Source of the DNA: Xanthomonas boreopolis
GTDB taxonomy: Bacteria; Pseudomonadota; Gammaproteobacteria; Xanthomonadales; Xanthomonadaceae
Assembly: GCA_014654535.1 (NCBI GenBank)
Contig: BNBA01000023.1
Coordinates: 1-64,000 of the forward strand
Reading direction: 5' to 3'
DNA length: 64,000 nt
Shown here: positions 1-6,547 of the stretch, in pieces
Numbering within the stretch: the first letter of the stretch is position 1
Layout of the letters: each line of letters starts with the position of its first letter
The notes under the pieces: generated by a model
What the model saw: only the letters and a program-made list of their open reading frames with translations
The model's database searches: none
What the model was told of the DNA's origin: nothing
Translations under genes and position numbers: made by a program

Positions 1-2
1 AG

Positions 3-125
3 CGCGCCAGTGCCTTCAAGAACTGGCTGCACCACTACAACTGGCATCGGCCTCATGCCAGCCTTGGCTACAAACCGCCCATCTCCCGTATCCCACTGAA
101 CAACGTGCTGGGTTTACACACCTAG
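3..125 (+). pseudogene. IS481-type transposase, C-terminal fragment (cut by window edge)
   Basis: Only the last 40 codons and a TAG stop are in the window. The frame reads ...NWLHHYNWHRPHASLGYKPP... and ends ...NNVLGLHT, the typical tail of IS481/IS3-type rve integrase-core transposases, where HRPH..LG lies just after the catalytic Glu region. The upstream part is outside the window, so whether the element is intact is unknown; it is typed as a fragment only because its start is not visible. Its likely role is DDE transposition of an insertion sequence that landed upstream of the siderophore receptor. No terminal inverted repeat could be assigned by eye after the stop. Confidence 0.75.
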
Positions 126-233
126 CGGAAGTGGGCTGCGACCCTTTGGTCGCAGCCGGCCCGCGTGACCCGTGGGGAGCGGTAAACCGGGATTTCCCAC
201 GGTCTTTCCGGGCGCGGCCATATATCCAGATTT

Positions 234-248
234 TGAGAATAATTCGCA
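234..248. promoter_or_regulatory. Fur-box-like operator upstream of siderophore receptor
   Basis: The 15 bases TGAGAATAATTCGCA match 11 of 14 defined positions of the 7-1-7 Fur consensus TGATAATNATTATCA. The site is about 140 bp before the start of a FepA-type receptor, where iron-dependent repression is expected. The match is seen in the sequence; binding by Fur is inferred. Confidence 0.5.
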
Positions 249-277
249 TTCATGCCACAATGGGGTGGATGAATGCG
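245..277. promoter_or_regulatory. 9-bp inverted repeat between Fur-like box and receptor start
   Basis: CGCATTCAT at 245-253 and ATGAATGCG at 269-277 are perfect inverted copies separated by 15 bp. The left arm overlaps the right half of the Fur-like box. It could be a second-regulator operator (the 24-bp centre spacing suits a dimer pair) or a hairpin in the 5' leader. No T-run follows, so it is not a terminator. Confidence 0.4.
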
Positions 278-385
278 ACGTAACGCACGTGCGTCGCCTG
301 CCGCGACCGCGCGTCGCGCCTCCCCCCGATCTGCCTCAAGCCTTCGCCAGAGGTGATTCCTGCTGCCCTGACGAGAGGTTCTGCC

Positions 386-2638
386 ATGTCCGTTGTCGAC
401 CGCCCGGTATCGCGCATCCGTTCCGGATCCTCCATTGGCCCCTCCCTGCGTCCGCTGGCGCTGGCCTTGTCTGCCGCGCTGCTCGGCGGCCTCAGTGCCG
501 CGGCCGCGGCCGACGAGGCCGGCGACGCGACCACGCTGGACACCGTGCACGTCACCGCCGAGCAGATCGCCAAGCAGGCGTTGGGCAGCTCGGTCATCAC
601 CCGCGAGGACATCGAGCGCCGCCCGCCGGCCAACGACCTGTCCGAGATCCTGCGCACGATGCCGGGCGTCAACCTGACCGGCAACAGTGCCTCCGGCGCC
701 TACGGCAACAACCGCCAGATCGACCTGCGCGGCATGGGCCCGGAGAACACCCTGATCCTGATCGACGGCCGCCGCGTCGGCTCGCGCGACTCGGTGCGCA
801 TGGGCGTGGCCGGCGAGCGCAACAGCCGCGGCGACACCAACTGGGTGCCGGCCGAGGCGGTGGAGCGGATCGAGATCCTGCGCGGCCCGGCCGCGGCGCG
901 CTACGGCTCCGGTGCCGCCGGCGGCGTCATCAACATCATCACCAGGAAGCCGACCGGCGACCTGACCGGCTTGATGACGCTGTACGGCCTGGTGCCCGAG
1001 CACGGCGACGAGGGCGGCAGCCAGCGCGCCGGCTTCACTCTGAGCGGCCCGCTCGCGCGCGACTGGTCGTTCCGCCTGTACGGCAACCTCAACAAGACCG
1101 ACGCCGACGCCGCCGACATCAACAGCGCAAACTCCAGCAGCGGCACCGCCGCGGCCGGTCGCGAGGGCGTGCGCAACAAGGACATCAACGGCCTGCTGCG
1201 CTGGGACCCGAGCGGGACCCAGACCGTCGAGCTGGAGACCGGCTTCAGCCGCCAGGGCAACATCTACGCCGGCGAGTACCTCAATTCCGCGACCACCTCG
1301 GTGAACCGGCTGATCGGCTCGGAGACCAACGTGATGATCCGCCGCGACGCGGCGATCACCCACCGCGGCAAGTGGGACTTCGGCACCTCGCGCGTGACCT
1401 TCTCCTACAACGACACCGACAACACCCGCCTCAGCGAGGGCCTGGCCGGCGGCCCGGAGGGCACCATCGCCGCCTCGCCGAGCTGGACCACCTCCAACCT
1501 GAAGGACTACGTGCTCGACGGCGAGTTGAACGTGCCCTCGGTGATCGGCGGCATGGACAACATCTGGACGTTCGGCTTCGAGTACCGCGACAGCGAGCTG
1601 GACGACCCGTACTCGATGTCGCAGTCGGCCACCGGCGTCAGCGGCATCGACTCCAGCAGCCGCGACGGCAAGGCCGACGCGCAGACCGCCGCGGTGTTCG
1701 CCGAGGACAACATCTACGTGAGCGAGCGGCTGACGCTGACCCCGGGCGTGCGCTACGACCACCACAGCCAGTTCGGCAGCAACTTCAGCCCCAGCCTCAA
1801 CGCACAGTACAAGCTGGCCGCGGACTGGCTGCTGAAGGGCGGCGTGGCGCGCGCGTTCAAGGCGCCGAACCTGTACCAGTCCAACCCGAACTACCTGTAC
1901 TACACCCGCGGCAACGGCTGCCCCGACTACTACACCGGCTCGGGCGGCTGCTACATCCAGGGCAACGCCGACTTGAAGCCGGAGACCAGCATCAACAAGG
2001 AGATCGGCGTCGAGTGGGTGCCGGACAACGGCTGGCACGCCTCGCTGACCTACTTCCACAACGACTACGACAACAAGATCGTCGCCGGCTACAGCGACTA
2101 CTACCAGACCTCCGCCAGCGCCTACGTCTACCAGTGGGTGAACGCCTCCGAGGCGGTCGTGCAGGGCGTGGAGGGCAACGTCAGCGTGCCGCTGCTGGGC
2201 GAGCGCGGCAACGTGCTGACCTGGAACACCAACCTCACCTGGATGATCGAGAATGAGAACAAGGAGACCGACCAGCCGCTGTCGGTGATCCCGAAGTACA
2301 CGATCAACACCTCGCTGGACTGGCAGGCGACCGATAAGCTGTCGTTCGCGCTGACCGGCACCTTCTACGGCAAGCAGGAGCAGGCCTCGCGCGACCGCAA
2401 CAACGAACTGGTGTGCGGCACCGAGGACCTCGGCGCGTGCGACACGCTGGGCGCCTACCAGCTGTGGGGCGCCAGCGCGCGCTACCGCATCACCCGGCAG
2501 ATCAGCTTCGGCCTCGGCGTCAACAACCTAGCCGACAAGCGCATCTTCCGCGAGGGCAGCCGCGCCAGCAGCGCCGGCGCGGCGACCTACAACGAGCCGG
2601 GCCGTTCCTACTGGGCCAGCCTGAACTTCGGCTTCTGA
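386..2638 (+). CDS. TonB-dependent siderophore receptor (FepA/PfeA type)
   Basis: Outer-membrane receptor of 750 aa for import of ferric siderophore, probably catecholate, driven by TonB-ExbBD. It has a signal peptide ending near residue 45 (LLGGLSAAAAADE), a TonB-box-like TVHVTA, a plug domain (RMPGVN-type segment, IDGRRV, YGSGAAGGVINIITRKP), a 22-strand barrel and the terminal aromatic motif NFGF. Two cysteine pairs (about residues 510-525 and 675-685) probably close extracellular loops, as in FepA. The start at 386 is chosen because GAGAGG lies 7 nt upstream; an in-frame ATG at 353 lacks a comparable site. The next gene encodes a secreted Fes/IroE-like esterase, and a Fur-like box lies upstream, which supports siderophore rather than vitamin B12 or sugar uptake. 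The exact ligand is not readable from sequence. Confidence 0.9.
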   Translation: MSVVDRPVSRIRSGSSIGPSLRPLALALSAALLGGLSAAAAADEAGDATTLDTVHVTAEQIAKQALGSSVITREDIERRPPANDLSEILRTMPGVNLTGNSASGAYGNNRQIDLRGMGPENTLILIDGRRVGSRDSVRMGVAGERNSRGDTNWVPAEAVERIEILRGPAAARYGSGAAGGVINIITRKPTGDLTGLMTLYGLVPEHGDEGGSQRAGFTLSGPLARDWSFRLYGNLNKTDADAADINSANSSSGTAAAGREGVRNKDINGLLRWDPSGTQTVELETGFSRQGNIYAGEYLNSATTSVNRLIGSETNVMIRRDAAITHRGKWDFGTSRVTFSYNDTDNTRLSEGLAGGPEGTIAASPSWTTSNLKDYVLDGELNVPSVIGGMDNIWTFGFEYRDSELDDPYSMSQSATGVSGIDSSSRDGKADAQTAAVFAEDNIYVSERLTLTPGVRYDHHSQFGSNFSPSLNAQYKLAADWLLKGGVARAFKAPNLYQSNPNYLYYTRGNGCPDYYTGSGGCYIQGNADLKPETSINKEIGVEWVPDNGWHASLTYFHNDYDNKIVAGYSDYYQTSASAYVYQWVNASEAVVQGVEGNVSVPLLGERGNVLTWNTNLTWMIENENKETDQPLSVIPKYTINTSLDWQATDKLSFALTGTFYGKQEQASRDRNNELVCGTEDLGACDTLGAYQLWGASARYRITRQISFGLGVNNLADKRIFREGSRASSAGAATYNEPGRSYWASLNFGF

Positions 2639-2674
2639 GGCGCGGCGGCTAAGCTGTCGCGGTAGTGGACAGAC

Positions 2675-2696
2675 GATGCGGCCGAGCGGCCGCATC
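2675..2696. other. Intercistronic hairpin (9-bp stem)
   Basis: GATGCGGCC and GGCCGCATC form a perfect stem with a 4-nt loop between the receptor and esterase genes, 15 nt before the esterase start. No T-run follows. It could protect the receptor mRNA 3' end or modulate read-through into the esterase gene. Confidence 0.45.
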
Positions 2697-2711
2697 GCAA
2701 CGGAGGAACGA

Positions 2712-3677
2712 ATGAGCAAGACGGCATGGCGCCTGGCGCTGTGGTTCGGCCTGGCGCTGGCCGGCGTGCTGCCGGCGCAGGCGCAGCCGGACCTGTCGCG
2801 CAAGGTGGGCACGACCCTGGCCGACACCGGCTCGGCATGGTACCGGTTCGAGGAATTCCGCCTGGCTTCCGCGGACGGCGCGCGCCGCTACCGCGTGCGC
2901 ATCGCGGTGCCCAAGCGCGCCGCACCGGCGCAGGGCTACCCGGTCGCCTACCTGCTGGACGGCAACGCCGCGCTGATGGAGCTGGACGAGCCGCTGCTGG
3001 CCTCGCTGGCCGCGGGCGGTTCGGCGCCGGCGATCGTGATGATCGGCTACGACAGCGACCTGCGCATCGACCCGGAGGCGCGCGCGTTCGACTACACCCC
3101 CGCACGCCGCGCCGACGGCGCGCCCGAGTTCGACGAGGTCGCGGCCGAGCGCCGCAGCGGCGGCGCCGATGCGTTCCTGCAACTGTTCGAGACGGCGATC
3201 AAGCCGCAGGTCGAGCAGCGCGTCCGCATCGACCACGACCGGCAGACGCTGTGGGGGCATTCCTACGGCGGGCTGTTGGTGCTGCATGCGCTGTTCACCC
3301 GCCCGCAGTTGTTCAACAACTACGTCGCGGTCGATCCGTCGCTGTGGTGGGGCGAGGGTTTCGTGCTGAAGGAAGCCGAGCGCGGCATGGCGGGCGTGGA
3401 GGCGGCGGCTCCGCACCTGCTGGTGATCGCCGGCAGCGGCGGCGATGCGCCGGGGCGGCGTCCGCCGCCGGGCGCGGCCGCAACCGCGCCGGCGCAGCTC
3501 AAGCAGCAGCAGGCGCGGCGCGGCAACGTGCCGCAAGACGCGGGGCTCCGACTGGTCCAGCGCCTGCAGGCGGCACGGCTGAAGGCGGAATACCGGGAAT
3601 TGCCGGGGTTGAGCCACGGGCAGACGCTGGGCGCTTCGCTGGCGCCGGCGCTGAGGTTCGCGGCCGAGCCGCGCTGA
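2712..3677 (+). CDS. Secreted alpha/beta-hydrolase, siderophore esterase-like (Fes/IroE family)
   Basis: 321 aa with a signal peptide cut after about residue 22 (LPAQAQ). It belongs to the putative-esterase family (PF00756, COG2819), which includes the trilactone hydrolases IroE and Fes. Visible features are YLLDGNAAL near the start of the fold, the nucleophile elbow GHSYGG around residue 182 and a C-terminal LSHGQTLG, which probably supplies the catalytic histidine. The start follows GGAGG by 5 nt. It lies 73 bp after a FepA-type receptor on the same strand, so it probably releases iron by cleaving an ester-linked siderophore in the periplasm. A general esterase or acyl-peptidase role cannot be excluded. 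Confidence 0.78.
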   Translation: MSKTAWRLALWFGLALAGVLPAQAQPDLSRKVGTTLADTGSAWYRFEEFRLASADGARRYRVRIAVPKRAAPAQGYPVAYLLDGNAALMELDEPLLASLAAGGSAPAIVMIGYDSDLRIDPEARAFDYTPARRADGAPEFDEVAAERRSGGADAFLQLFETAIKPQVEQRVRIDHDRQTLWGHSYGGLLVLHALFTRPQLFNNYVAVDPSLWWGEGFVLKEAERGMAGVEAAAPHLLVIAGSGGDAPGRRPPPGAAATAPAQLKQQQARRGNVPQDAGLRLVQRLQAARLKAEYRELPGLSHGQTLGASLAPALRFAAEPR

Positions 3678-3680
3678 GGC

Positions 3681-3729
3681 CGGTTCCCGCGCCTGGGAAC
3701 CGCGTAGAGCGGAGCTTGCTCCGCTCTAC
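3681..3729. repeat. Two hairpins between convergent genes, including a GTAG-type REP palindrome
   Basis: CGGTTCCC/GGGAACCG (3681-3702) is followed at once by a perfect 12-bp palindrome opening with GTAGAGCGGAGC (3704-3729, loop TT). GTAG-headed palindromes are the hallmark of Stenotrophomonas/Xanthomonas REP elements (SMAG family). It fills the junction between the esterase (+) and TfoX-C (-) genes and could terminate both. Confidence 0.65.
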
Positions 3730-3742
3730 AGGGGGGGCGAGG

Positions 3743-4117
3743 CTAGGGCGTGTCGCGCCCGTCTTCCGCATCGAGCGCCGCCAGCGGATCGCTCTCGCTC
3801 TCCTCGCCCGGGCGGTGCACGGTGACGACATCGCCGCCGAGCGGGAGCCCGCGCGGGGCGGGCTGCTCGACCAGGGCCTGTTCCAGTTCCGCCTGCAGCT
3901 GCTGCCGGCGCGGCGGCGGGACCTGCTGCCAATGGCAGCCGACCAGCGCGCCTTCCAGCGAGTACAGCAGGTTGAGGCTGGGCTTGAAGCCGGCCCGGCG
4001 CACCCTCAGGAACGCGCCGACCGCCCCGACCGCGGCCAGGTCGTCCTGCGTGCGCACGCCGACCTGGCGCAGCCAGGCGGCGCTCTTCGGGCCGATGTTG
4101 CGCAGCGGCTCGGTCAT
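3743..4117 (-). CDS. TfoX C-terminal-domain protein
   Basis: 124 aa. Residues 1-80 match the TfoX C-terminal domain (PF04994): an N-terminal LRNIGPKSAAWLRQVG helix-hairpin-helix-like motif followed by LYSLEGAL.G..W. Stand-alone C-domain proteins are common; the E. coli full-length protein Sxy regulates competence genes, but this one lacks the N-terminal domain, so a direct role in competence should not be assumed. A charged tail of about 40 residues follows. Its ATG overlaps the stop of msrC (ATGA), so the two genes are translationally coupled. Confidence 0.8.
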   Translation of the reverse strand: MTEPLRNIGPKSAAWLRQVGVRTQDDLAAVGAVGAFLRVRRAGFKPSLNLLYSLEGALVGCHWQQVPPPRRQQLQAELEQALVEQPAPRGLPLGGDVVTVHRPGEESESDPLAALDAEDGRDTP

Positions 4118-4596
4118 GCCAGCGCGTCGACGAACGCCTGCGCGACGGCTTCCAGCCCGCGCTGGTCTTCCTCGTCGAAGCGCGCCAGTTCCGGGCTGTC
4201 CAGGTCGAGCACACCGATCAGCGCACCGTCCTTGACCAGCGGGACCACCAGCTCCGAGCGCGAGGCCGAATCGCAGGCGATATGGCCCGGGAACGCGTCG
4301 ACGTCGGCCACGCGCTGGGTCCGGCGGGTGCTCGCCGCCGCGCCGCACACGCCCTTGTCGAGCGGGATGCGCACGCAGGCCGGCAGGCCCTGGAACGGGC
4401 CGACCACCAGCTCGCGGCCGTCGTAGAAGTAGAAGCCGGCCCAGTTCAGCGCGGGCAGGGCATGGAAGATCAGTGCGGAGAGGTTGGCGGCGTTGGCGAT
4501 GCGGTCCGATTCGCCATGGAGCAGTGCCTTCGCCTGCGCCAGCAGCTGCGCGTATTGTTCCGGCTTGCTGCCGGTCAGGGTGGAGGTCGCGAACAT
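4114..4596 (-). CDS. msrC: Free methionine-(R)-sulfoxide reductase (GAF domain)
   Basis: 160 aa, a single GAF domain of the fRMsr/YebR family. It reduces free L-methionine-(R)-sulfoxide in the cytosol with electrons from thioredoxin. The three conserved cysteines are present (LPACVRI, KGVCGAA, HIACDS), together with NWAGFYF and the C-terminal GVLDLDSPELARF, all family signatures. It overlaps the downstream TfoX-C gene by 4 nt and is divergent from bioD across about 100 bp. Length is normal for the family. Confidence 0.92.
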   Translation of the reverse strand: MFATSTLTGSKPEQYAQLLAQAKALLHGESDRIANAANLSALIFHALPALNWAGFYFYDGRELVVGPFQGLPACVRIPLDKGVCGAAASTRRTQRVADVDAFPGHIACDSASRSELVVPLVKDGALIGVLDLDSPELARFDEEDQRGLEAVAQAFVDALA

Positions 4597-4698
4597 CCGC
4601 GAAGTCTAGCAGCGTGCGCCGCGGGCGGAGGTGGGCGCGGGCGCGACGGTTTATCCTGCGCGCCCCGTCCACATGCCACCCCGGAGAGGTTGCTGCAG

Positions 4699-5379
4699 AT
4701 GTCGCTTTCCGCTTTCTACGTCACCGGTACCGATACCGGCATCGGCAAGACCCAGGCCAGCGCGGTGCTGCTGCATGCCTTGCGCGCGCGCGGCCGGCGC
4801 GCGGTCGGGATGAAGCCGGTCGCCAGCGGCTGCGAATGGGACGACGGCGCCTGGCGCAATGAGGACGCGCTGGCGCTGCAGGCGGCGAGCGACCCGCGCC
4901 CGGATTACGCGCTGGTCAACCCGTATGCGCTGCCGGCGCCATTGGCGCCGGAGATCGCCGCGGCCGAGGCGGGCGTGACGCTGGGGCTGGAACCGATCCG
5001 GTCCGCGTTCGATGCGTTGCGCGCCCAGGCCGACAGCGTGGTGGTCGAAGGCGTGGGTGGCTGGGCCGCGCCGTTGAGCGCCACGCTGGACCAACTGGAT
5101 CTCGTGCGCGCGCTGCGGCTGCCGGTGGTGATGGTGGTCGGGCTGCGGCTCGGCTGCATCAACCATGCGCGCCTGACCGCCGCGGCGATCGCCGCCGAAG
5201 GCGTGGACTGCATCGCCTGGATCGCCAACGAGATCGATCCGCACATGGCGCGGATCGACGAGAACTTCCGGCTGCTGCGGCAGCGCCTGCCGATGCCGTG
5301 CTGGGGCCGCATCCCGTATGCGCCGGGCGCCGATCCGGCGGCGCTGGCGACGGTCCTGGAGCCCGCAGGCGCGGCGTGA
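4699..5379 (+). CDS. bioD: Dethiobiotin synthetase
   Basis: 226 aa. BioD makes dethiobiotin from 7,8-diaminopelargonate, CO2 and ATP, the penultimate step of biotin synthesis. The N-terminus carries the P-loop TGTDTGIGKTQAS; MKPVASGC and VVEGVGGWAAPLS are the substrate- and Mg-binding motifs; ANEIDP lies near the base-recognition site. The start follows GGAGAGG. The other bio genes are not adjacent, as is usual in xanthomonads where bioD stands apart. Confidence 0.95.
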   Translation: MSLSAFYVTGTDTGIGKTQASAVLLHALRARGRRAVGMKPVASGCEWDDGAWRNEDALALQAASDPRPDYALVNPYALPAPLAPEIAAAEAGVTLGLEPIRSAFDALRAQADSVVVEGVGGWAAPLSATLDQLDLVRALRLPVVMVVGLRLGCINHARLTAAAIAAEGVDCIAWIANEIDPHMARIDENFRLLRQRLPMPCWGRIPYAPGADPAALATVLEPAGAA

Positions 5380-5415
5380 GCCGCGATCCGGCGCCGTTCC
5401 CGGCGTGAATAAAAA

Positions 5416-5445
5416 GGCCCGGCAGAGGGAGGGATCTGCCGGGCC
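5416..5445 (-). terminator. Intrinsic terminator of the phasin gene
   Basis: GGCCCGGCAGA/TCTGCCGGGCC forms an 11-bp stem; read on the minus strand it is followed by TTTTTATTC. It lies 54 nt beyond the phasin stop. On the plus strand no T-run follows, so it serves the minus-strand transcript. Confidence 0.85.
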
Positions 5446-5448
5446 GGG

Positions 5449-5474
5449 TTGCATGGGGGGAGGGACCCATGCAA
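5449..5474. other. Second stem-loop beside the phasin terminator
   Basis: TTGCATGGG (5449-5457) and CCCATGCAA (5466-5474) form a perfect 9-bp stem with an 8-nt loop, between the terminator and the phasin stop. It may act as a 3'-end stabiliser of the phasin mRNA. Confidence 0.5.
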
Positions 5475-5498
5475 ATACCGCTCAAATTGTCCTGTCGC

Positions 5499-5885
5499 TC
5501 AGCGGGCGGAACGGCCGGCCTTGCCGGGTTTGCGCGCCTGCACGCGTCCCGAGGCATCCTCGAAGCGCTGCCGCGCCAGCTCGCCGATCGCTTCCGACGC
5601 CTTCAGGCTCATCCCGACGACTTCGTGCTGGACCGAGGCCACGCGTTCGAAGTTGTCGCGGGCGAGCTGCAGGCCCTTCGGCCACAGCGCCTGGAGCGAA
5701 TCCAGGTTGCGCGCGTCGGCAAACTCGCCCAGGAAGTCCGTGGTCGCGCTGACGTTCCTGCCGAACGCCTGCAACTGCAGGCCAAAGGCGCTTTCGGCGT
5801 TTTCCAGGGCCAACCGATTGGCACGGGACGCGATCGCGGCGAACTGCTGGGTATAGCGGTCGAAACCTTCGAACTGCGCGGACAT
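5499..5885 (-). CDS. Phasin family protein (PHA granule-associated)
   Basis: 128 aa, almost entirely amphipathic helix, with the phasin_2 pattern (YTQQFAAIASRANRLALENAESAFGLQLQAF) and a short basic Lys/Arg tail. Phasins coat polyhydroxyalkanoate granules. The start MSAQFEG at 5885 is chosen over an in-frame ATG at 5930 because the upstream stretch carries the promoter and operator sites described at 5915-5955. No pha synthase gene is in the window. The gene has its own promoter and a strong terminator, so it is monocistronic. Confidence 0.85.
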   Translation of the reverse strand: MSAQFEGFDRYTQQFAAIASRANRLALENAESAFGLQLQAFGRNVSATTDFLGEFADARNLDSLQALWPKGLQLARDNFERVASVQHEVVGMSLKASEAIGELARQRFEDASGRVQARKPGKAGRSAR

Positions 5886-5914
5886 CTTCAACCCCGAGGG
5901 ACTGCGTTTGCCGG

Positions 5915-5955
5915 TGTTGCGATGCAGCATACACGTTTCCTGCTGCGATGCAACA
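5915..5955 (-). promoter_or_regulatory. Phasin promoter with two palindromic operators
   Basis: Two near-identical 15-bp palindromes, TGTTGCGATGCAGCA (5915-5929) and TGCTGCGATGCAACA (5941-5955), have centres 26 bp apart. On the minus strand they cover a sigma-70-like promoter: -35 TTGCAT (5953-5948), 16-bp spacer, -10 TATGCT (5931-5926). TGC-rich palindromes are known targets of PhaR-type polyester-responsive repressors, which control phasin genes in other bacteria; assignment to PhaR here is inference. Confidence 0.65.
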
Positions 5956-6078
5956 TGCTTTTGGCGGGCGCAGCGGATAGCGGCACTTTGCGTTGCCGAT
6001 CAGTCAGTTGCGTGACAGGCAGATGACGGTCACGCGGCGCGACCGCGACCGCGCCCGGGAGCCGGCGGTCCGCGAAGC

Positions 6079-6432
6079 TCAGCCGCGATAGCGGCAGCCG
6101 GAGGTGCAGGTCTCGTGGACCACCACTTCGCTCAGCAGCGGCAGGGCCGGCTTGAGCCGCTCCCAGATCCACATCGCCAGCCGTTCGCTGGTCGGGTTGT
6201 CCAGGCCCTCGATCTCGTTGAGGTAATGGTGGTCCAACCGGTCGTAGATCGGCCGGAACGCCGCCTTGATGTCGCCGAAGTCCATCACCCAGCCGGTCTC
6301 CGCGCCCGGCTCGCCGCTGACGTGCAGTTCGATGCGGAAGGAATGGCCGTGCAGGCGCGCGCACTTGTGGCCCGGCGGTACGTTGGGCAACCGGTGGGCC
6401 GCCTCGATGGTGAAGACCTTGAAGATATCCAT
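6079..6432 (-). CDS. queD: 6-carboxy-5,6,7,8-tetrahydropterin synthase
   Basis: 117 aa, complete member of the QueD/PTPS family. It converts 7,8-dihydroneopterin triphosphate to 6-carboxytetrahydropterin in queuosine and 7-deazapurine synthesis. Zn ligands are seen in [10 protein letters not shown] (His) and ARLHGHSF (two His); the Cys nucleophile region is [10 protein letters not shown], and DFGDIKA, DHHYLNE and the C-terminal HETCTSGC motif are typical. The start MDIFKVF gives the normal length; longer in-frame upstream starts add a non-conserved basic leader. Confidence 0.93.
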   Translation of the reverse strand: MDIFKVFTIEAAHRLPNVPPGHKCARLHGHSFRIELHVSGEPGAETGWVMDFGDIKAAFRPIYDRLDHHYLNEIEGLDNPTSERLAMWIWERLKPALPLLSEVVVHETCTSGCRYRG

Positions 6433-6547
6433 CGCGCCATTGTAAGCCCCGCGGGCGCCGCCGCCGGCATGTGTCGCGCGGTGCCGGCGCTTGTCGCGAT
6501 GCGACATATCGGTATGCGGATAGGTGATTTCGGTCAAGCGCGCGTGC

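Noticed and set aside
122-2059. Long open frame antisense to the siderophore receptor (645 codons)
   Set aside because: It mirrors the third-codon GC bias of the real gene, is Val/Ala/Arg/His-rich without motifs, and has no ribosome site.
5886-5930. N-terminal extension of the phasin to the ATG at 5930
   Set aside because: The added 15 residues would be encoded by the promoter -10 element and operator palindrome; the MSAQFEG start is family-like.
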